DNA of 64,000 nt from Candidatus Opimibacter skivensis (GCA_016722045.1 JADKGY010000029.1:310001-374000); one strand, 5' to 3'; shown: positions 16,981 through 26,863, counted from the stretch's first letter. Numbers and translations: made by a program. Notes: generated by a model not told the origin, from the sequence alone.

Positions 16981-19447
16981 ATATATCAACTATCGTAAGG
17001 CATATCGTCTGCGCTTTTCCCGCTGGGTATTCTTTTTGGCGTCATTCTTCATCCTATTGTCGTGCAATAGTAAAAAATATCTGAAGGAGAATCAATCATT
17101 TCTCATTGACAATAAGATCACTCTTAAATCAAAATCGAAGATCGCCGATAAATCTGATCTGATCCTGAACCTCTCCAGGCTTTATCGCCAAAATCAAACA
17201 AAAACCGTAATTGGCATCCCCCGTCATATTTTTTACTACCAATACCAGGAATCTTTACTGAAAAATCCAGGCCGAAAACAATGGTCTGAAGAACGCATTA
17301 TCAAGAATCGCCCGGTCATACATGATTCACTCAAAGCGGTGCAGTCAACACTTGATTTTGAAAAATATCTAAATCTCAGGGGATACAGATACGCGAAAGC
17401 AACCTTTAAAGCAAAAACAGCTGACCAGGTCACATCCGTTTACTATCATGTAGATCCCGGACCAAGAACTTACGTTGATTCTTTTGTCATCGTCGCAAAC
17501 GATACTGCCCTCATCCGTATCATCGGAACAGACCAGAAAAATTCTTTTTTTACGAAGGGAAGTCCACTGGACATCGAGCTTTATAATAAAGAAAGAGGTC
17601 GTCTTGTCAACCTCTTACAAAACAATGGATATGCCACATTTGATGAATCATTCATCTCGCCTTTAGAGGTAGATACGAATGCGGCAAGAGTGAAAGCAAC
17701 GATGAGGGTAGCTAATGAAACCGATAGTACATTTCATAAGAAATATTATGTAGGTTCTGTCACTGTTTTTCCGGATTATCACTTCACGGATACAGTGATG
17801 CTTTTTGACACCGTGATACGTAATGTGAAATATATCACACCTGTCAAAGAACTGACGTTGAAACCAGAAGTGATCGAACGAAATTTATTTATTCACGAAG
17901 GCGATCTGACCAGAAAACAAAATCTCAGCCAGTCCACAAGGAACCTGGGCAAAATTGAAATTATGAAATTCGTGACCCCGAGCACGGATATCGATACCAT
18001 CAGCAGTGATACGCCCAGGGTTAACTATACATTTTTCCTCAGCAGATATAAAAAGATTCCACTCCTTCTTTCAGGAGAATTGACTTATTCAAATATAGCG
18101 GGCCAAAAACGTTCATTGCTTGGAGCTTCCGTCAATGCTAATTACAGGGACCTGAATACATTCAAGGGAGCAGAGGTACTAAACATTAATTTTGAGACAG
18201 GTGTTGAATTCTATCCGCAGGCTAGTGAAATAGCAGGAAAAAAAGATATCATCAATAGCTTCAACATCAGCCCCAGTGCATCACTATCCATTCCGAAATT
18301 TCTTGATCCTCTGCGTCTTTATCATGTCATCGGCAACGCCAGGTCTGATGATGAACCGGCATTAATGAAAAACCGTCTGCGCAAATGGCTATTATATGAT
18401 GCCACAACACGATTAAATCTGAGTTATAATTATACTAAGATTGTCGGGTTGTATCGCTACAACTCATTCAATGCAGGTCTCAATTACGATATCCTCCCGG
18501 ACAATCAGCACAAACTGACCATAGAACGATTTGGTTTCGATTTATTCTCTCCTGTTGTTGATGATTCTTTTGAAATCAAAGTCCTTAGTAAAAGTAAATT
18601 TCAACAAGAGAGTTTTTCAAAACAGTTGTATACCGGATTGCTTTTCCGGAGTTATTATTATGATTTCAATGCGGGTGCTAAAACAAGAGGTGGACATTTG
18701 AGAATTCTAAATAACGTTGAGATTTCAGGTGCGGAAATACTTGGTATTAATTATCTCACAAACATTTTTCGCAGTTCGAAAAAAGGCTTCTATCTGGGCA
18801 AAAACGATGGCCTACCCGGGGACACGGTTACCTTTTCTCACTTTGTGAAAGGCGAATTGGATTTGAGATATTTTTTTAATCTAAATTCGCGCACCCAGTT
18901 AGCATTCAGATTTAACGCAGGTGTAGCAGCACCATTCGGATTCACTAATCAGGTTCCTTATTTAAAACAATTCTGGGTAGGAGGCGCTCAAAGTATAAGA
19001 GCCTGGCAAGTCAGGGAATTAGGCCCCGGAGCCTATATCGATACCTTTTACGTCAATCACAAAGAGAATATCTCAGCATTTTATCAGACCGGAGATGTCA
19101 AGCTCGACATGTCTGCCGAAATGCGTTTTCACCTCCTCTGGTATTTTGATGGTGCAATCTTCATGGATGCCGCCAATGTGTGGATAAATAGGAAAGATAC
19201 CTCAAGGCCGGAATCACAATTTAAGTGGAATAAATTTTTGCAACAGCTTGGTATCGGATACGGATATGGAATCAGAATGGACCTTGATTATTTTATAATC
19301 CGACTTGATCTGGGTTATAAACTATACAACCCCTATAAAATCATTGACCCCGTCACAGGAAAAGGCACCCATCTATTAAAAGATGAATTGAAAAAATTTC
19401 CCGGCGGCTCCGAAGTCCAGATCGCTGTCGGATTGAATTTTGATTAG
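16946..19447 (+). CDS. tamL: BamA/TamA-family outer-membrane lipoprotein TamL
   Basis: An 833-residue Omp85-type protein. After a short N-terminal stretch comes a hydrophobic segment ending in a lipobox (ILLSCNS), which marks the lipidated TamL form found in Bacteroidota. POTRA-like domains follow (about residues 60-350), then a C-terminal beta-barrel with a QFWVGGAQSIRAW motif and the end VQIAVGLNFD. TamL is thought to act with TamB in outer-membrane assembly. No tamB is adjacent. About 20 residues precede the hydrophobic core with the ATG at 16946, and the reading frame overlaps the divergent methyltransferase start, so the start is uncertain. Confidence 0.88.
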   Translation: MILIFALDKGSIYINYRKAYRLRFSRWVFFLASFFILLSCNSKKYLKENQSFLIDNKITLKSKSKIADKSDLILNLSRLYRQNQTKTVIGIPRHIFYYQYQESLLKNPGRKQWSEERIIKNRPVIHDSLKAVQSTLDFEKYLNLRGYRYAKATFKAKTADQVTSVYYHVDPGPRTYVDSFVIVANDTALIRIIGTDQKNSFFTKGSPLDIELYNKERGRLVNLLQNNGYATFDESFISPLEVDTNAARVKATMRVANETDSTFHKKYYVGSVTVFPDYHFTDTVMLFDTVIRNVKYITPVKELTLKPEVIERNLFIHEGDLTRKQNLSQSTRNLGKIEIMKFVTPSTDIDTISSDTPRVNYTFFLSRYKKIPLLLSGELTYSNIAGQKRSLLGASVNANYRDLNTFKGAEVLNINFETGVEFYPQASEIAGKKDIINSFNISPSASLSIPKFLDPLRLYHVIGNARSDDEPALMKNRLRKWLLYDATTRLNLSYNYTKIVGLYRYNSFNAGLNYDILPDNQHKLTIERFGFDLFSPVVDDSFEIKVLSKSKFQQESFSKQLYTGLLFRSYYYDFNAGAKTRGGHLRILNNVEISGAEILGINYLTNIFRSSKKGFYLGKNDGLPGDTVTFSHFVKGELDLRYFFNLNSRTQLAFRFNAGVAAPFGFTNQVPYLKQFWVGGAQSIRAWQVRELGPGAYIDTFYVNHKENISAFYQTGDVKLDMSAEMRFHLLWYFDGAIFMDAANVWINRKDTSRPESQFKWNKFLQQLGIGYGYGIRMDLDYFIIRLDLGYKLYNPYKIIDPVTGKGTHLLKDELKKFPGGSEVQIAVGLNFD

Positions 19448-19502
19448 TCTCCTCCCGCTATTCGAAGTTTATCAACTTCGAATCTTTACGTTGTTCCTGG
19501 AC

Positions 19503-19555
19503 AAGCACTCCTTTCACTCTCTTGCACCTCTCACTCTCTCACTCCTCTCACTCTC
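19503..19555. repeat. CTCTCAC tandem array behind nth
   Basis: Degenerate CTCTCACT/CTCTTG units (GTGAGAGA on the minus strand) directly adjoin and supply the stop codon of nth at 19556. A related CTCTCACTT array is at 39177-39216. Confidence 0.85.
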
Positions 19556-20182
19556 TCACACGCCGTACTTAGAACATATCGGACAATCTTCCTTCACATG
19601 CCCACGGGCCGGACAATACTCTCTGCCGAAATAAATAATCTGCAGATGTAGTTTATTCCAAGTATTCTCCGGAAATAATTCTTTTAAATCTCTCTCTGTT
19701 TGCACTACGTTTCGACCATCACTCAATCCCCATCGTTGCGCAAGACGATGTATGTGTGTATCGACCGGGAAGGCCGGGAAACCAAATGCCTGAGACATCA
19801 CCACTGATGCAGTCTTATGTCCGACACCGGGCAATGCTTCCAATTCTTCAAAACTGCGTGGTACTTTTCCTGAATATTGTTCGAGCAATATCTCTGACAT
19901 GCGATGAATATTTTTTGCCTTTGCAGGTGAAAGACCGCAGGGCCTGATGATTTCCTGTATCTCTTTCACTTTCATCTTCACCATCGATTTCGGATCATCA
20001 GCTTTCTTAAATAATATTGGAGTGACCTGATTGACCCGTACATCTGTACAACGTGCTGATAAAATAACAGCTACCAGCAAAGTATACGGATCTTCGTGTT
20101 CGAGTGGCGAAGGCACTTCGGGATAGAATTCATCCAGCATCCTGGCTATAGCATCAGCTTTTTTTTGTTTGGATATTCGCAT
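19556..20182 (-). CDS. nth: Endonuclease III (Nth), C terminus lacking the fourth iron-sulfur cysteine
   Basis: A 208-residue DNA glycosylase/AP lyase for oxidised pyrimidines. It has the helix-hairpin-helix LPGVGHKTASV with the catalytic lysine, and FPVDTHIHRLAQR with the catalytic aspartate. The C-terminal cluster motif is abnormal: the cysteines are spaced C-x9-C-x2-C and the protein stops five residues later, so the fourth ligand of the usual C-x6-C-x2-C-x5-C is absent. The stop codon lies in a GTGAGAGA array. The gene is the third in a minus-strand run after rluD and the acyl-CoA reductase gene, 10 bp downstream of the latter. Confidence 0.93.
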   Translation of the reverse strand: MRISKQKKADAIARMLDEFYPEVPSPLEHEDPYTLLVAVILSARCTDVRVNQVTPILFKKADDPKSMVKMKVKEIQEIIRPCGLSPAKAKNIHRMSEILLEQYSGKVPRSFEELEALPGVGHKTASVVMSQAFGFPAFPVDTHIHRLAQRWGLSDGRNVVQTERDLKELFPENTWNKLHLQIIYFGREYCPARGHVKEDCPICSKYGV

Positions 20183-20192
20183 CAGACGGGCA

Positions 20193-21209
20193 TCATAAGG
20201 ATGTCAAGAAAAGCATAGTATCTACTCCATCTGCATACTGGCCTAATGTAGGATATTGGGTATTTCCAGGAGAAACACATTCCCAACCTTTCAATTTATC
20301 ACATTTAACAAGACACTGAATCTCATTTCTTTTTAACTCAAGATTTTCAATCAATTCTTTTTCAGTATTGTAATACGAATAATGAACGCAACCTATTCTT
20401 GAAGCTATAGCGTCATCTTCTTTGAGTATCAAATGCCCCAGGTTGATATGCGGCACATTATTGATGATATAGATAGCATAATTATAATCAAGATTATTCC
20501 TATACTTATTATGGTCCGCCAGAAAATTCCATCCTTCAAATGCCATCTCCATCTCCGCAAAATCATATCCTTCCGGGACATACATCTTCGAAACATTCCT
20601 GCATCCAAGACCATAGTAAAGGAAAATATCTTTGCCAAGTTCTTTCAACTCTGCAGATGTTTCTTCTCCGGTTAAAACGGCAACACCATTCCTGTTCTTC
20701 CGGAGTATGTGCGGATAAGATTTAAAATAGTATTCAAAATAACGCGAACTATTATTGCTTCCGGTCGCAATCACAGCATCAAACCCTTCAAGCTTTTCTG
20801 TAAAAGTTATACAGGATGATAACTCAGGATAAAATTCAATCCATTTGTTCACTATAAATTTTGGCAGAACAGAATCTTTATCACTTAACTTAATCATCGC
20901 TTTATTCCCACTTGCCAGCACACAAAACAAATCATGGAATCCGACGATGGGGACATTGCCGGCCATGATGATGGCTATGTTTTTTCCGGTTTGATTTGCT
21001 TTCGGGTATAAATCCATCCATCTCGCACACTTTACCTCATCAAGAAATTCATCAGCAATTGCATGGATCGCATGACGCGTAAAGTCAGGAAAAAACCACG
21101 GGTTATTTGCATAACCTTTTTCAATGGCATGTTCAAGTTCAGCATCACCTGATTTGAGATACTGTTGTAAAGGCTGTAATGATTTAAGAAATAAATCGCG
21201 TGATATCAT
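20193..21209 (-). CDS. Acyl-CoA reductase, LuxC-like
   Basis: A 338-residue protein of the LuxC/acyl-CoA reductase family, distantly related to aldehyde dehydrogenases. Supporting segments are NIAIIMAGNVPIVGFHD, LASGNKAMIKLSDKD, DAVIATGSNNSSRYF and YYGLGCRNVSKMYVP, where the cysteine would be the acyl-accepting nucleophile. It would reduce acyl-CoA to aldehyde with NADPH. It overlaps rluD by 4 bp (ATGA), so translation is probably coupled. The substrate and pathway here are unknown. Confidence 0.85.
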   Translation of the reverse strand: MISRDLFLKSLQPLQQYLKSGDAELEHAIEKGYANNPWFFPDFTRHAIHAIADEFLDEVKCARWMDLYPKANQTGKNIAIIMAGNVPIVGFHDLFCVLASGNKAMIKLSDKDSVLPKFIVNKWIEFYPELSSCITFTEKLEGFDAVIATGSNNSSRYFEYYFKSYPHILRKNRNGVAVLTGEETSAELKELGKDIFLYYGLGCRNVSKMYVPEGYDFAEMEMAFEGWNFLADHNKYRNNLDYNYAIYIINNVPHINLGHLILKEDDAIASRIGCVHYSYYNTEKELIENLELKRNEIQCLVKCDKLKGWECVSPGNTQYPTLGQYADGVDTMLFLTSL

Positions 21210-22282
21210 TGTCCCTCTATCGTTTCTTTACGATGCGCGACATAATCTCTCCACTTGTTCATCAGGTTTTGCATATCGTCCGGCAGATCGGAATCAAAAT
21301 ACATTTGTTCTCCTGTGACCGGATGTTCAAATCCCAAAGTCCGCGCATGCAACGCCTGTCGTGGACACATTGCAAAACAATTGTCAACAAACTGCTTATA
21401 CTTTGTGAATACTGTTCCTTTCAGAATCCTGTCGCCACCATATCGCGCATCATTAAATACGGGATGTCCGATATGTTTCATATGCACGCGGATCTGATGT
21501 GTTCGTCCTGTCTCAAGAACACATTTCACAAGACTTACATAATATAAATCTTCCAGGGTTTCATAATGTGTAGTAGCTTCTTTTCCAGATTCACCTTCTA
21601 CAAATACGGTCATCAATTGCCTGAAACGTGGATCACGACCGAGATGGCCTTCTATGATGCCTTCCGGAGGATCAGGCGCACCCCAAACAATAGCATTGTA
21701 TTCCCGAATCGTCGTATGATCAAAAAACTGGCGTGCTAGATGAGTCATCGCATAATCATTCTTTGCAATCACCATCAGGCCCGATGTATCCTTATCAATA
21801 CGATGAACCAAACCCGGTCGATCCGGCAGATTGCCGGGTAAAACCGGCATCGTTGAATGTTGCAGATGCCATGCTAATGCATTTACAAGTGTTCCACTAT
21901 AATTTCCAACTCCGGGATGAACTACCAATCCTGCCGGCTTGTGAATCACCATGACATCATTGTCCTCATATCGGATATCCAGTGGTATTTCCTCAGGCAC
22001 TATACTTTGCCCAAGCTCCGGAGGTTTGGGCAATAAAATGGTAATGGTCTGCCCGGGCTTCAATACAAAATTGGGCTTTATCGATTCACCATCAACTTTT
22101 ACCGCGCCTGCCCGAATACCATTTTGAATTTTATTACGGGAGATTCCTTCCAGTTTTGTCTGGACATATTTATCAATCCTTACCGGCTTTAAACCACCTG
22201 GTGTGAGGAAACGATGATGTTCGTATAAGCCTTCTTCACCATCCTGTTCATTGTCCTGTTCTATATCCTGTTCCTCAATCAT
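21206..22282 (-). CDS. rluD: Ribosomal large subunit pseudouridine synthase, RluD-like
   Basis: A 358-residue pseudouridine synthase with an acidic N-terminal tail, an S4 RNA-binding domain (RIDKYVQTKLEGISRNKIQ) and the catalytic motif HRIDKDTSGLMVIAK with the essential aspartate. TGRTHQIRVHMKHIGHP is the family's second signature. It converts uridines of 23S rRNA helix 69 in RluD. The exact site cannot be told from sequence. It heads the rluD, acyl-CoA reductase, nth run. Confidence 0.93.
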   Translation of the reverse strand: MIEEQDIEQDNEQDGEEGLYEHHRFLTPGGLKPVRIDKYVQTKLEGISRNKIQNGIRAGAVKVDGESIKPNFVLKPGQTITILLPKPPELGQSIVPEEIPLDIRYEDNDVMVIHKPAGLVVHPGVGNYSGTLVNALAWHLQHSTMPVLPGNLPDRPGLVHRIDKDTSGLMVIAKNDYAMTHLARQFFDHTTIREYNAIVWGAPDPPEGIIEGHLGRDPRFRQLMTVFVEGESGKEATTHYETLEDLYYVSLVKCVLETGRTHQIRVHMKHIGHPVFNDARYGGDRILKGTVFTKYKQFVDNCFAMCPRQALHARTLGFEHPVTGEQMYFDSDLPDDMQNLMNKWRDYVAHRKETIEGQ

Positions 22283-22497
22283 GGTGCAAAAGTAGGCAAT
22301 TCGCGGGAGGCGGAGGCAGAGGCGAAGGCCAAGGACGACTTAACACAACCCCTTTTTGTTTTTTAAAACTCAAATTCTAGTACCATTTACATACAAATAT
22401 GAAATAATTTTATAAACGAAAATCAGCCTAATAAAGGGTAAAATTGTGTACCACGCTTCCAGCAATAACAAGGTGAATTATCAGGCAGTTATGACAG
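22283..22497. other. Gap without a recognised gene, upstream of the RAYT
   Basis: Holds a short purine-rich GAGGCG/GAGGCA hexamer stretch at about 22303-22333 just before rluD, then AT-rich unique sequence. No coding region is supported here. Confidence 0.5.
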
Positions 22498-22537
22498 TGT
22501 GGCACACCTAGATGTGGCACACCTAAATGTGGCACAC
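22498..22537. repeat. Three TGTGGCACAC direct repeats at 15-bp spacing
   Basis: TGTGGCACAC occurs at 22498-22507, 22513-22522 and 22528-22537, the first two followed by CTAGA and CTAAA. Each copy is nearly palindromic (TGTG-G-CACA). They lie 76 bp upstream of the RAYT start and could be operator sites or recognition sites for it. Confidence 0.85.
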
Positions 22538-22612
22538 TTTTGTTTGCGTTTTTATTTTTTATTTGCTTAGTACACATTTTATCCTTATTTTCCTACTCTA
22601 ATTTCTTCACCA

Positions 22613-23251
22613 ATGAAACTAGAACCTAACCAGGTTTATCACGTGTTTAATCGTGGTAATAATCGCCAGCAAATCTTTTTTGAAAAAGACAATTATTATT
22701 ACTTCCTAAAAAAGGTTAAACGATATCTGGTTCCTAATTGCGATATCCTGGCTTTTTGTTTGATGCCGACCCATTTTCATTTTCTCATTCATACCAATAA
22801 AAATTCCATCAAACCACATAAAAGGAGCAAACAACCTCTGTCCAATAGAACTGGCAGACCTCCTAAAAGACTGACCCATTTTTCATGGGGTTTGCAGCAA
22901 CTGTTAAGTAGTTATGCCAAAGGAATCAATAAAAGGTATAATAGGACAGGATCCATTTTTCAGCAGAATACAAAATCAAAAAAGACATCAAGTGAGACCT
23001 TTTTAGATGATTATTCTGCCTGGTGTTTTATCTATATTCACAATAACCCAAAAACAGCAGGCTTTGTAAATTCACCCGAAGAATATGAATTCACTTCCTA
23101 TAAAGATTATCTCGACAATAATATGAATTCAATCTGTAATCTAGCATTGGCCAAAGATCTTCTCTTCTTTGAACAAAATGAATTAATAGAATTCAAGCAT
23201 GTAGAAGTGCCCGATAACATCATTTCAAAAATTAACAATAATCAGATATGA
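22613..23251 (+). CDS. REP-associated tyrosine transposase (RAYT), Y1/HUH family
   Basis: A 212-residue Y1 transposase-like protein. YHVFNRGNNRQQIFFEKDNY and the HUH metal motif in FCLMPTHFHFLIH are typical of RAYT/IS200-like proteins. QQLLSSYAKGINKRYNRTGSIFQ carries the conserved helix, and NPKTAGFV and TSYKDYL follow. RAYTs cut and join single-stranded DNA at REP hairpins and usually occur as single non-transposing copies. No IS200-type left or right end is visible, so I treat it as a domesticated or REP-mobilising gene. Its start lies in an AT-rich leader behind three TGTGGCACAC sites. Confidence 0.9.
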   Translation: MKLEPNQVYHVFNRGNNRQQIFFEKDNYYYFLKKVKRYLVPNCDILAFCLMPTHFHFLIHTNKNSIKPHKRSKQPLSNRTGRPPKRLTHFSWGLQQLLSSYAKGINKRYNRTGSIFQQNTKSKKTSSETFLDDYSAWCFIYIHNNPKTAGFVNSPEEYEFTSYKDYLDNNMNSICNLALAKDLLFFEQNELIEFKHVEVPDNIISKINNNQI

Positions 23252-23301
23252 AAAAATCTACTCTTCAATCAAATTTAATTGTTGTATAGCACCATACGAA
23301 T

Positions 23302-24024
23302 TCAAAACAAATAACTAATCCCTACCGAAATCTTCAACCATTTTCCGGCAGTGGTATGTTGTACGAAATAATCAATCGGATATTCCGTCGTGCCTGCATT
23401 CTTTTTATCAAGGATCAGATAATCCGCACTTGTATTCCCACTAAATCCAATTCGCACATCACCCCGAATGTACCAAATGACAGGTACAATATGCACTCCA
23501 AAATCAAGACCATAGCCTGGCACATATGTAGTCGATTCAGAAAACCTGTCTATCGATTCATTCGTATCATCATCTGTAAGAATTGAGGATGACTGAAAAA
23601 TGGCAAGCCCTGCACGACCAATAATATAAGGCTGCAACAACCAATTAATTTCAGGATAAAATCCTGCACTGAATCCGGCTTCAAGTCTTCGTGTATTCGC
23701 TTTATCACGGACATTGATATCCCCACCACCTGATGATTGAGTATACTTCAACACATACTTGCTCAGGCCGGTCTCATGGTAATAAATACCGGCCATAAAA
23801 GGTTTATTGTATTGCAATCTGTATTGTGCCTCAAACTGATACCCCCATGAATTGTGATCAATAAATCGCTTTGCCGGTGCCTGAGGAATATCATAATAAA
23901 CTAAACCGCTCACCATCCATCGCGGCAATGCTGTGATCACTGTCTGTGCAGAACATAAACCTATGCTGAAGAGCAAACAAACAATGCTGATATAAATCCG
24001 TAAGCACACAATTTGAATTCGCAT
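23302..24024 (-). CDS. Outer-membrane beta-barrel protein of unknown function
   Basis: A 240-residue protein with a clear signal peptide (hydrophobic residues 8-24, SAQ cleavage). The mature part has alternating aromatic and polar strands (QFEAQYRLQYNKPFMAGIYY, GLDFGVHIVPVIWYIRGDVR) and ends in a terminal aromatic strand, ISVGISYLF, as expected of small OmpW/OmpA-type barrels. It starts 1 bp after the valS stop and is probably co-transcribed with it. No specific family recognised. Confidence 0.75.
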   Translation of the reverse strand: MRIQIVCLRIYISIVCLLFSIGLCSAQTVITALPRWMVSGLVYYDIPQAPAKRFIDHNSWGYQFEAQYRLQYNKPFMAGIYYHETGLSKYVLKYTQSSGGGDINVRDKANTRRLEAGFSAGFYPEINWLLQPYIIGRAGLAIFQSSSILTDDDTNESIDRFSESTTYVPGYGLDFGVHIVPVIWYIRGDVRIGFSGNTSADYLILDKKNAGTTEYPIDYFVQHTTAGKWLKISVGISYLF

Positions 24025-24025
24025 A

Positions 24026-26665
24026 TCAGTTCAACTGAGAAATACTTTTTAATAGTTGATCAATCTTGGACTCCCCATCAGCTTTCTTCTGTCTTTCCTT
24101 TTCAACAACATCAGGTGAGGCATTCGCCACAAATTTTTCATTACTCAATTTCTTATCCACACTCATGACAAAGCCCCGATAATAAACCAATTCTTCATTC
24201 ATCCTTTTCAATTCAGACTCTCTGTCAATTTCAATATGCAATGCAGCATGATATTGATACCTGCCCGCAAGAAATGGAACACCTGAAGATTCACCTTCAT
24301 CGGCTGTAGCATTTGAAAGTTTCAACAGTATATCTTTCGTCCCCGGCTCATTCCACAATCTGATGAGATCAGCTTCTGACGGATGGATCAGGATCATCGT
24401 ATCCTTAGGAGACAATTGATATTGATTACGCAATTCAAGGACAGATGACTTCACGATGAGGATATGATCAAGCGTTTTAATCACTTCGGGATCAACGTCA
24501 CCTGCTTTATCTGAAATTCGTGAAACAATACAATCATCACCATTTTCCCGGTCACGTAGTTGATGCCAGATCTCTTCTGTGATAAATGGCATAAATGGAT
24601 GTAAAAGTTTACAGATTTCTTCGAAGACTTCTACCGTGGCTTCATAACTTTCAGCATCAGATGCCTCACCATATGTTGGCTTTATGATTTCAAGAAATAT
24701 ACTGCAGAAGTCATTCCACACATATGAATACAATGCAGTCACCCCTTCAGACAATCGAAATTGAACATACTGTTGTCTAAGTTCAGCATCGATCACATTC
24801 ATCCTGGATTTGATCCACCGTATACCAAGTTTTCTTCCTTCATCCTGAACTAATGATTGATCGACATCCCAGGATTTTACAAGTCGAAGTGCATTCCAGA
24901 TTTTATTACAAAAATTTCTACCCAGCTCACACAATTTGTCATCAAATAATATATCACCGCCTGCAGGTGCCGAAGCCATAATACCATAGCGCACACCATC
25001 TGCACCAAATTGTTCAATCAGTTCAAGCGCATCTGGACTGTTGCCCAATTGCTTGCTCATCTTCCTTCGTTGCTTATCCCTCACCATCCCTGTGAAATAC
25101 ACCGATTGAAATGGCTTCATTCCTTTCCATTCATATCCCGCCATGATCATTCGCGCCACCCATAAAAAAATAATATCCCATCCAGTCACTAACACACTTG
25201 TGGGGTAGTAATAATTAATTTCCTTTTCATTCTTCCATCCATCAAAAACACTTATCGGCCACAACCATGATGAAAACCATGTATCCAATACATCTTCATC
25301 TCTTCGAAGTGCAGACGCTTGCAAATCCAAACGTCCTGTTGTCTTTCGCGCTTGTTCTACTGCCTCACCTTCTGTTTTTGCAACGAATACAAATTCCTCA
25401 TCATCATGCACTAAATACCACGCAGGAATCTGATGTCCCCACCACAACTGGCGGGATATGCACCAATCACGGATATTTTCCATCCAATGCCGGTACGTAT
25501 TTTTAAGATATTCAGGATAAAAATCAATTACCCCATCAACCACGGCATCCAATGCCGGCCCGGATATTTGTTTCATATCCACAAACCACTGCAAGGAAAG
25601 TCTCGGCTCAACCACCACACGTGTTCGTTCAGATCGGCCTACATTATGTATCAAATCCTCTGTACTGATGATATGTCCCGCAACAGTCAATTCTTTGAAC
25701 ATTTCAAGACGCGCCTTATCCCTGTCAAGACCAACGTACAAAATAGCAGCAGGACTCATCGACCCATCAGGATTAAGGACATCAATCACATCAAGATTAT
25801 GTCTCAATCCGATTTCATAATCATTGACATCATGCGCCGGTGTTACTTTCAATGCCCCGGTTCCAAATTCTCTATCTACATATGCATCAACTATGATCGG
25901 AACTTTACGATTGATCAACGGAACGATTGCTCGTTTTCCATGCAGATGTTTATATCTACCATCATCAGGATGAACAGCTATCGCTGTATCACCAAGAATA
26001 GTTTCAGGTCTTGTCGTCGCAATTGTGATCCATTCATCTTCGGTCCCTTCAATTTGGTATTTTACTTTGTAAAGTGTTGTTTTCTCTTCTTCATACAGAA
26101 CTTCTTCATTAGAAAGCACAGTTTGTGCAGAAGGATCCCAATTAACCATCCGCTTGCCTCTGTATAATTTTCCTTTGTTAAAAAGATCTATGAAAACATC
26201 AATCACCGCTTCTGACCGGACTTCATCCATCGTGAAAGCCGTCCTGTCCCAATCACATGACGCCCCTAATTTCTTTAACTGATGCAGGATGATGCCTCCG
26301 TATTTTTCTTTCCACTCCCATGCATATTTTAGAAATTCTTCGCGTGTGAGATCTGATTTCTTAATCCCCTTTTCACGAAGCAGATTGACGACTTTGGCTT
26401 CAGTGGCAATAGATGCATGATCTGTCCCTGGCACCCAACAGGCATTTTTACCTTCCTGTCTTGCCCTTCGAATCAATGTATCCTGGATCGTATTGTTCAG
26501 GATATGCCCCATATGCAGTTGTCCTGTCACATTGGGTGGAGGAATGACGATACTGAATGGCTCACGCTCATCCGGTTCAGAATGAAAATAACCAGCCTGC
26601 ATCCAGTGTTCATACCACTTATCCTCAATATCGGTAGGACTATATCGTTTTGACAATTCTTCCAT
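24026..26665 (-). CDS. valS: Valyl-tRNA synthetase
   Basis: An 879-residue class I synthetase. It has the HIGH-type motif PPPNVTGQLHMGHILNN, ACWVPGTDHASIATE, the CP1 editing domain (TTRPETILGDTAIAVHP), DVLDTWFSSWLWP and the KMSKS-type loop RRKMSKQLGNSPDALE. The tRNA-binding anticodon domain and a C-terminal coiled coil (RESELKRMNEELVYYRGF and following) complete the length expected of ValS. Essential for charging tRNA-Val in the cytosol. Confidence 0.97.
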   Translation of the reverse strand: MEELSKRYSPTDIEDKWYEHWMQAGYFHSEPDEREPFSIVIPPPNVTGQLHMGHILNNTIQDTLIRRARQEGKNACWVPGTDHASIATEAKVVNLLREKGIKKSDLTREEFLKYAWEWKEKYGGIILHQLKKLGASCDWDRTAFTMDEVRSEAVIDVFIDLFNKGKLYRGKRMVNWDPSAQTVLSNEEVLYEEEKTTLYKVKYQIEGTEDEWITIATTRPETILGDTAIAVHPDDGRYKHLHGKRAIVPLINRKVPIIVDAYVDREFGTGALKVTPAHDVNDYEIGLRHNLDVIDVLNPDGSMSPAAILYVGLDRDKARLEMFKELTVAGHIISTEDLIHNVGRSERTRVVVEPRLSLQWFVDMKQISGPALDAVVDGVIDFYPEYLKNTYRHWMENIRDWCISRQLWWGHQIPAWYLVHDDEEFVFVAKTEGEAVEQARKTTGRLDLQASALRRDEDVLDTWFSSWLWPISVFDGWKNEKEINYYYPTSVLVTGWDIIFLWVARMIMAGYEWKGMKPFQSVYFTGMVRDKQRRKMSKQLGNSPDALELIEQFGADGVRYGIMASAPAGGDILFDDKLCELGRNFCNKIWNALRLVKSWDVDQSLVQDEGRKLGIRWIKSRMNVIDAELRQQYVQFRLSEGVTALYSYVWNDFCSIFLEIIKPTYGEASDAESYEATVEVFEEICKLLHPFMPFITEEIWHQLRDRENGDDCIVSRISDKAGDVDPEVIKTLDHILIVKSSVLELRNQYQLSPKDTMILIHPSEADLIRLWNEPGTKDILLKLSNATADEGESSGVPFLAGRYQYHAALHIEIDRESELKRMNEELVYYRGFVMSVDKKLSNEKFVANASPDVVEKERQKKADGESKIDQLLKSISQLN

Positions 26666-26699
26666 ATGCGTGCAAAGATAATCCGTCTGATAATTGGCC

Positions 26700-26838
26700 T
26701 AAGGTTTATTGATTCAGATTAATAATGTTTATAGGTTTATTGGTTTATAAGCTTATCTGATTAAATGATTATCAGGTTAAAAACTTATTGTTCTTTAAAT
26801 AATAAACTTATAAACCTTTATAAGCCTTTATAAACCTT
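26700..26838. repeat. TTTATAGG/CTTATAAAC-type degenerate tandem array
   Basis: AT-rich repeated words (GTTTATTGGTTTATAAG, CTTATAAACCTTTATAAGCC) fill the gap between the valS start and the stop of the GNAT gene. On the minus strand, just behind the GNAT stop, it reads AAAGGTTTATAAAGGCTTAT. Confidence 0.75.
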
Positions 26839-26863
26839 TGATTGACTAGAGTTTCAGGTTTTC

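Noticed and set aside
22613..23251. Complete IS200/IS605 element
   Set aside because: No subterminal hairpin ends or target site are visible, and the protein has RAYT rather than IS200 features.
25433..26167. 244-codon open frame on the plus strand opposite valS
   Set aside because: It is antisense to a certain, conserved gene and its translation has no recognisable domain.
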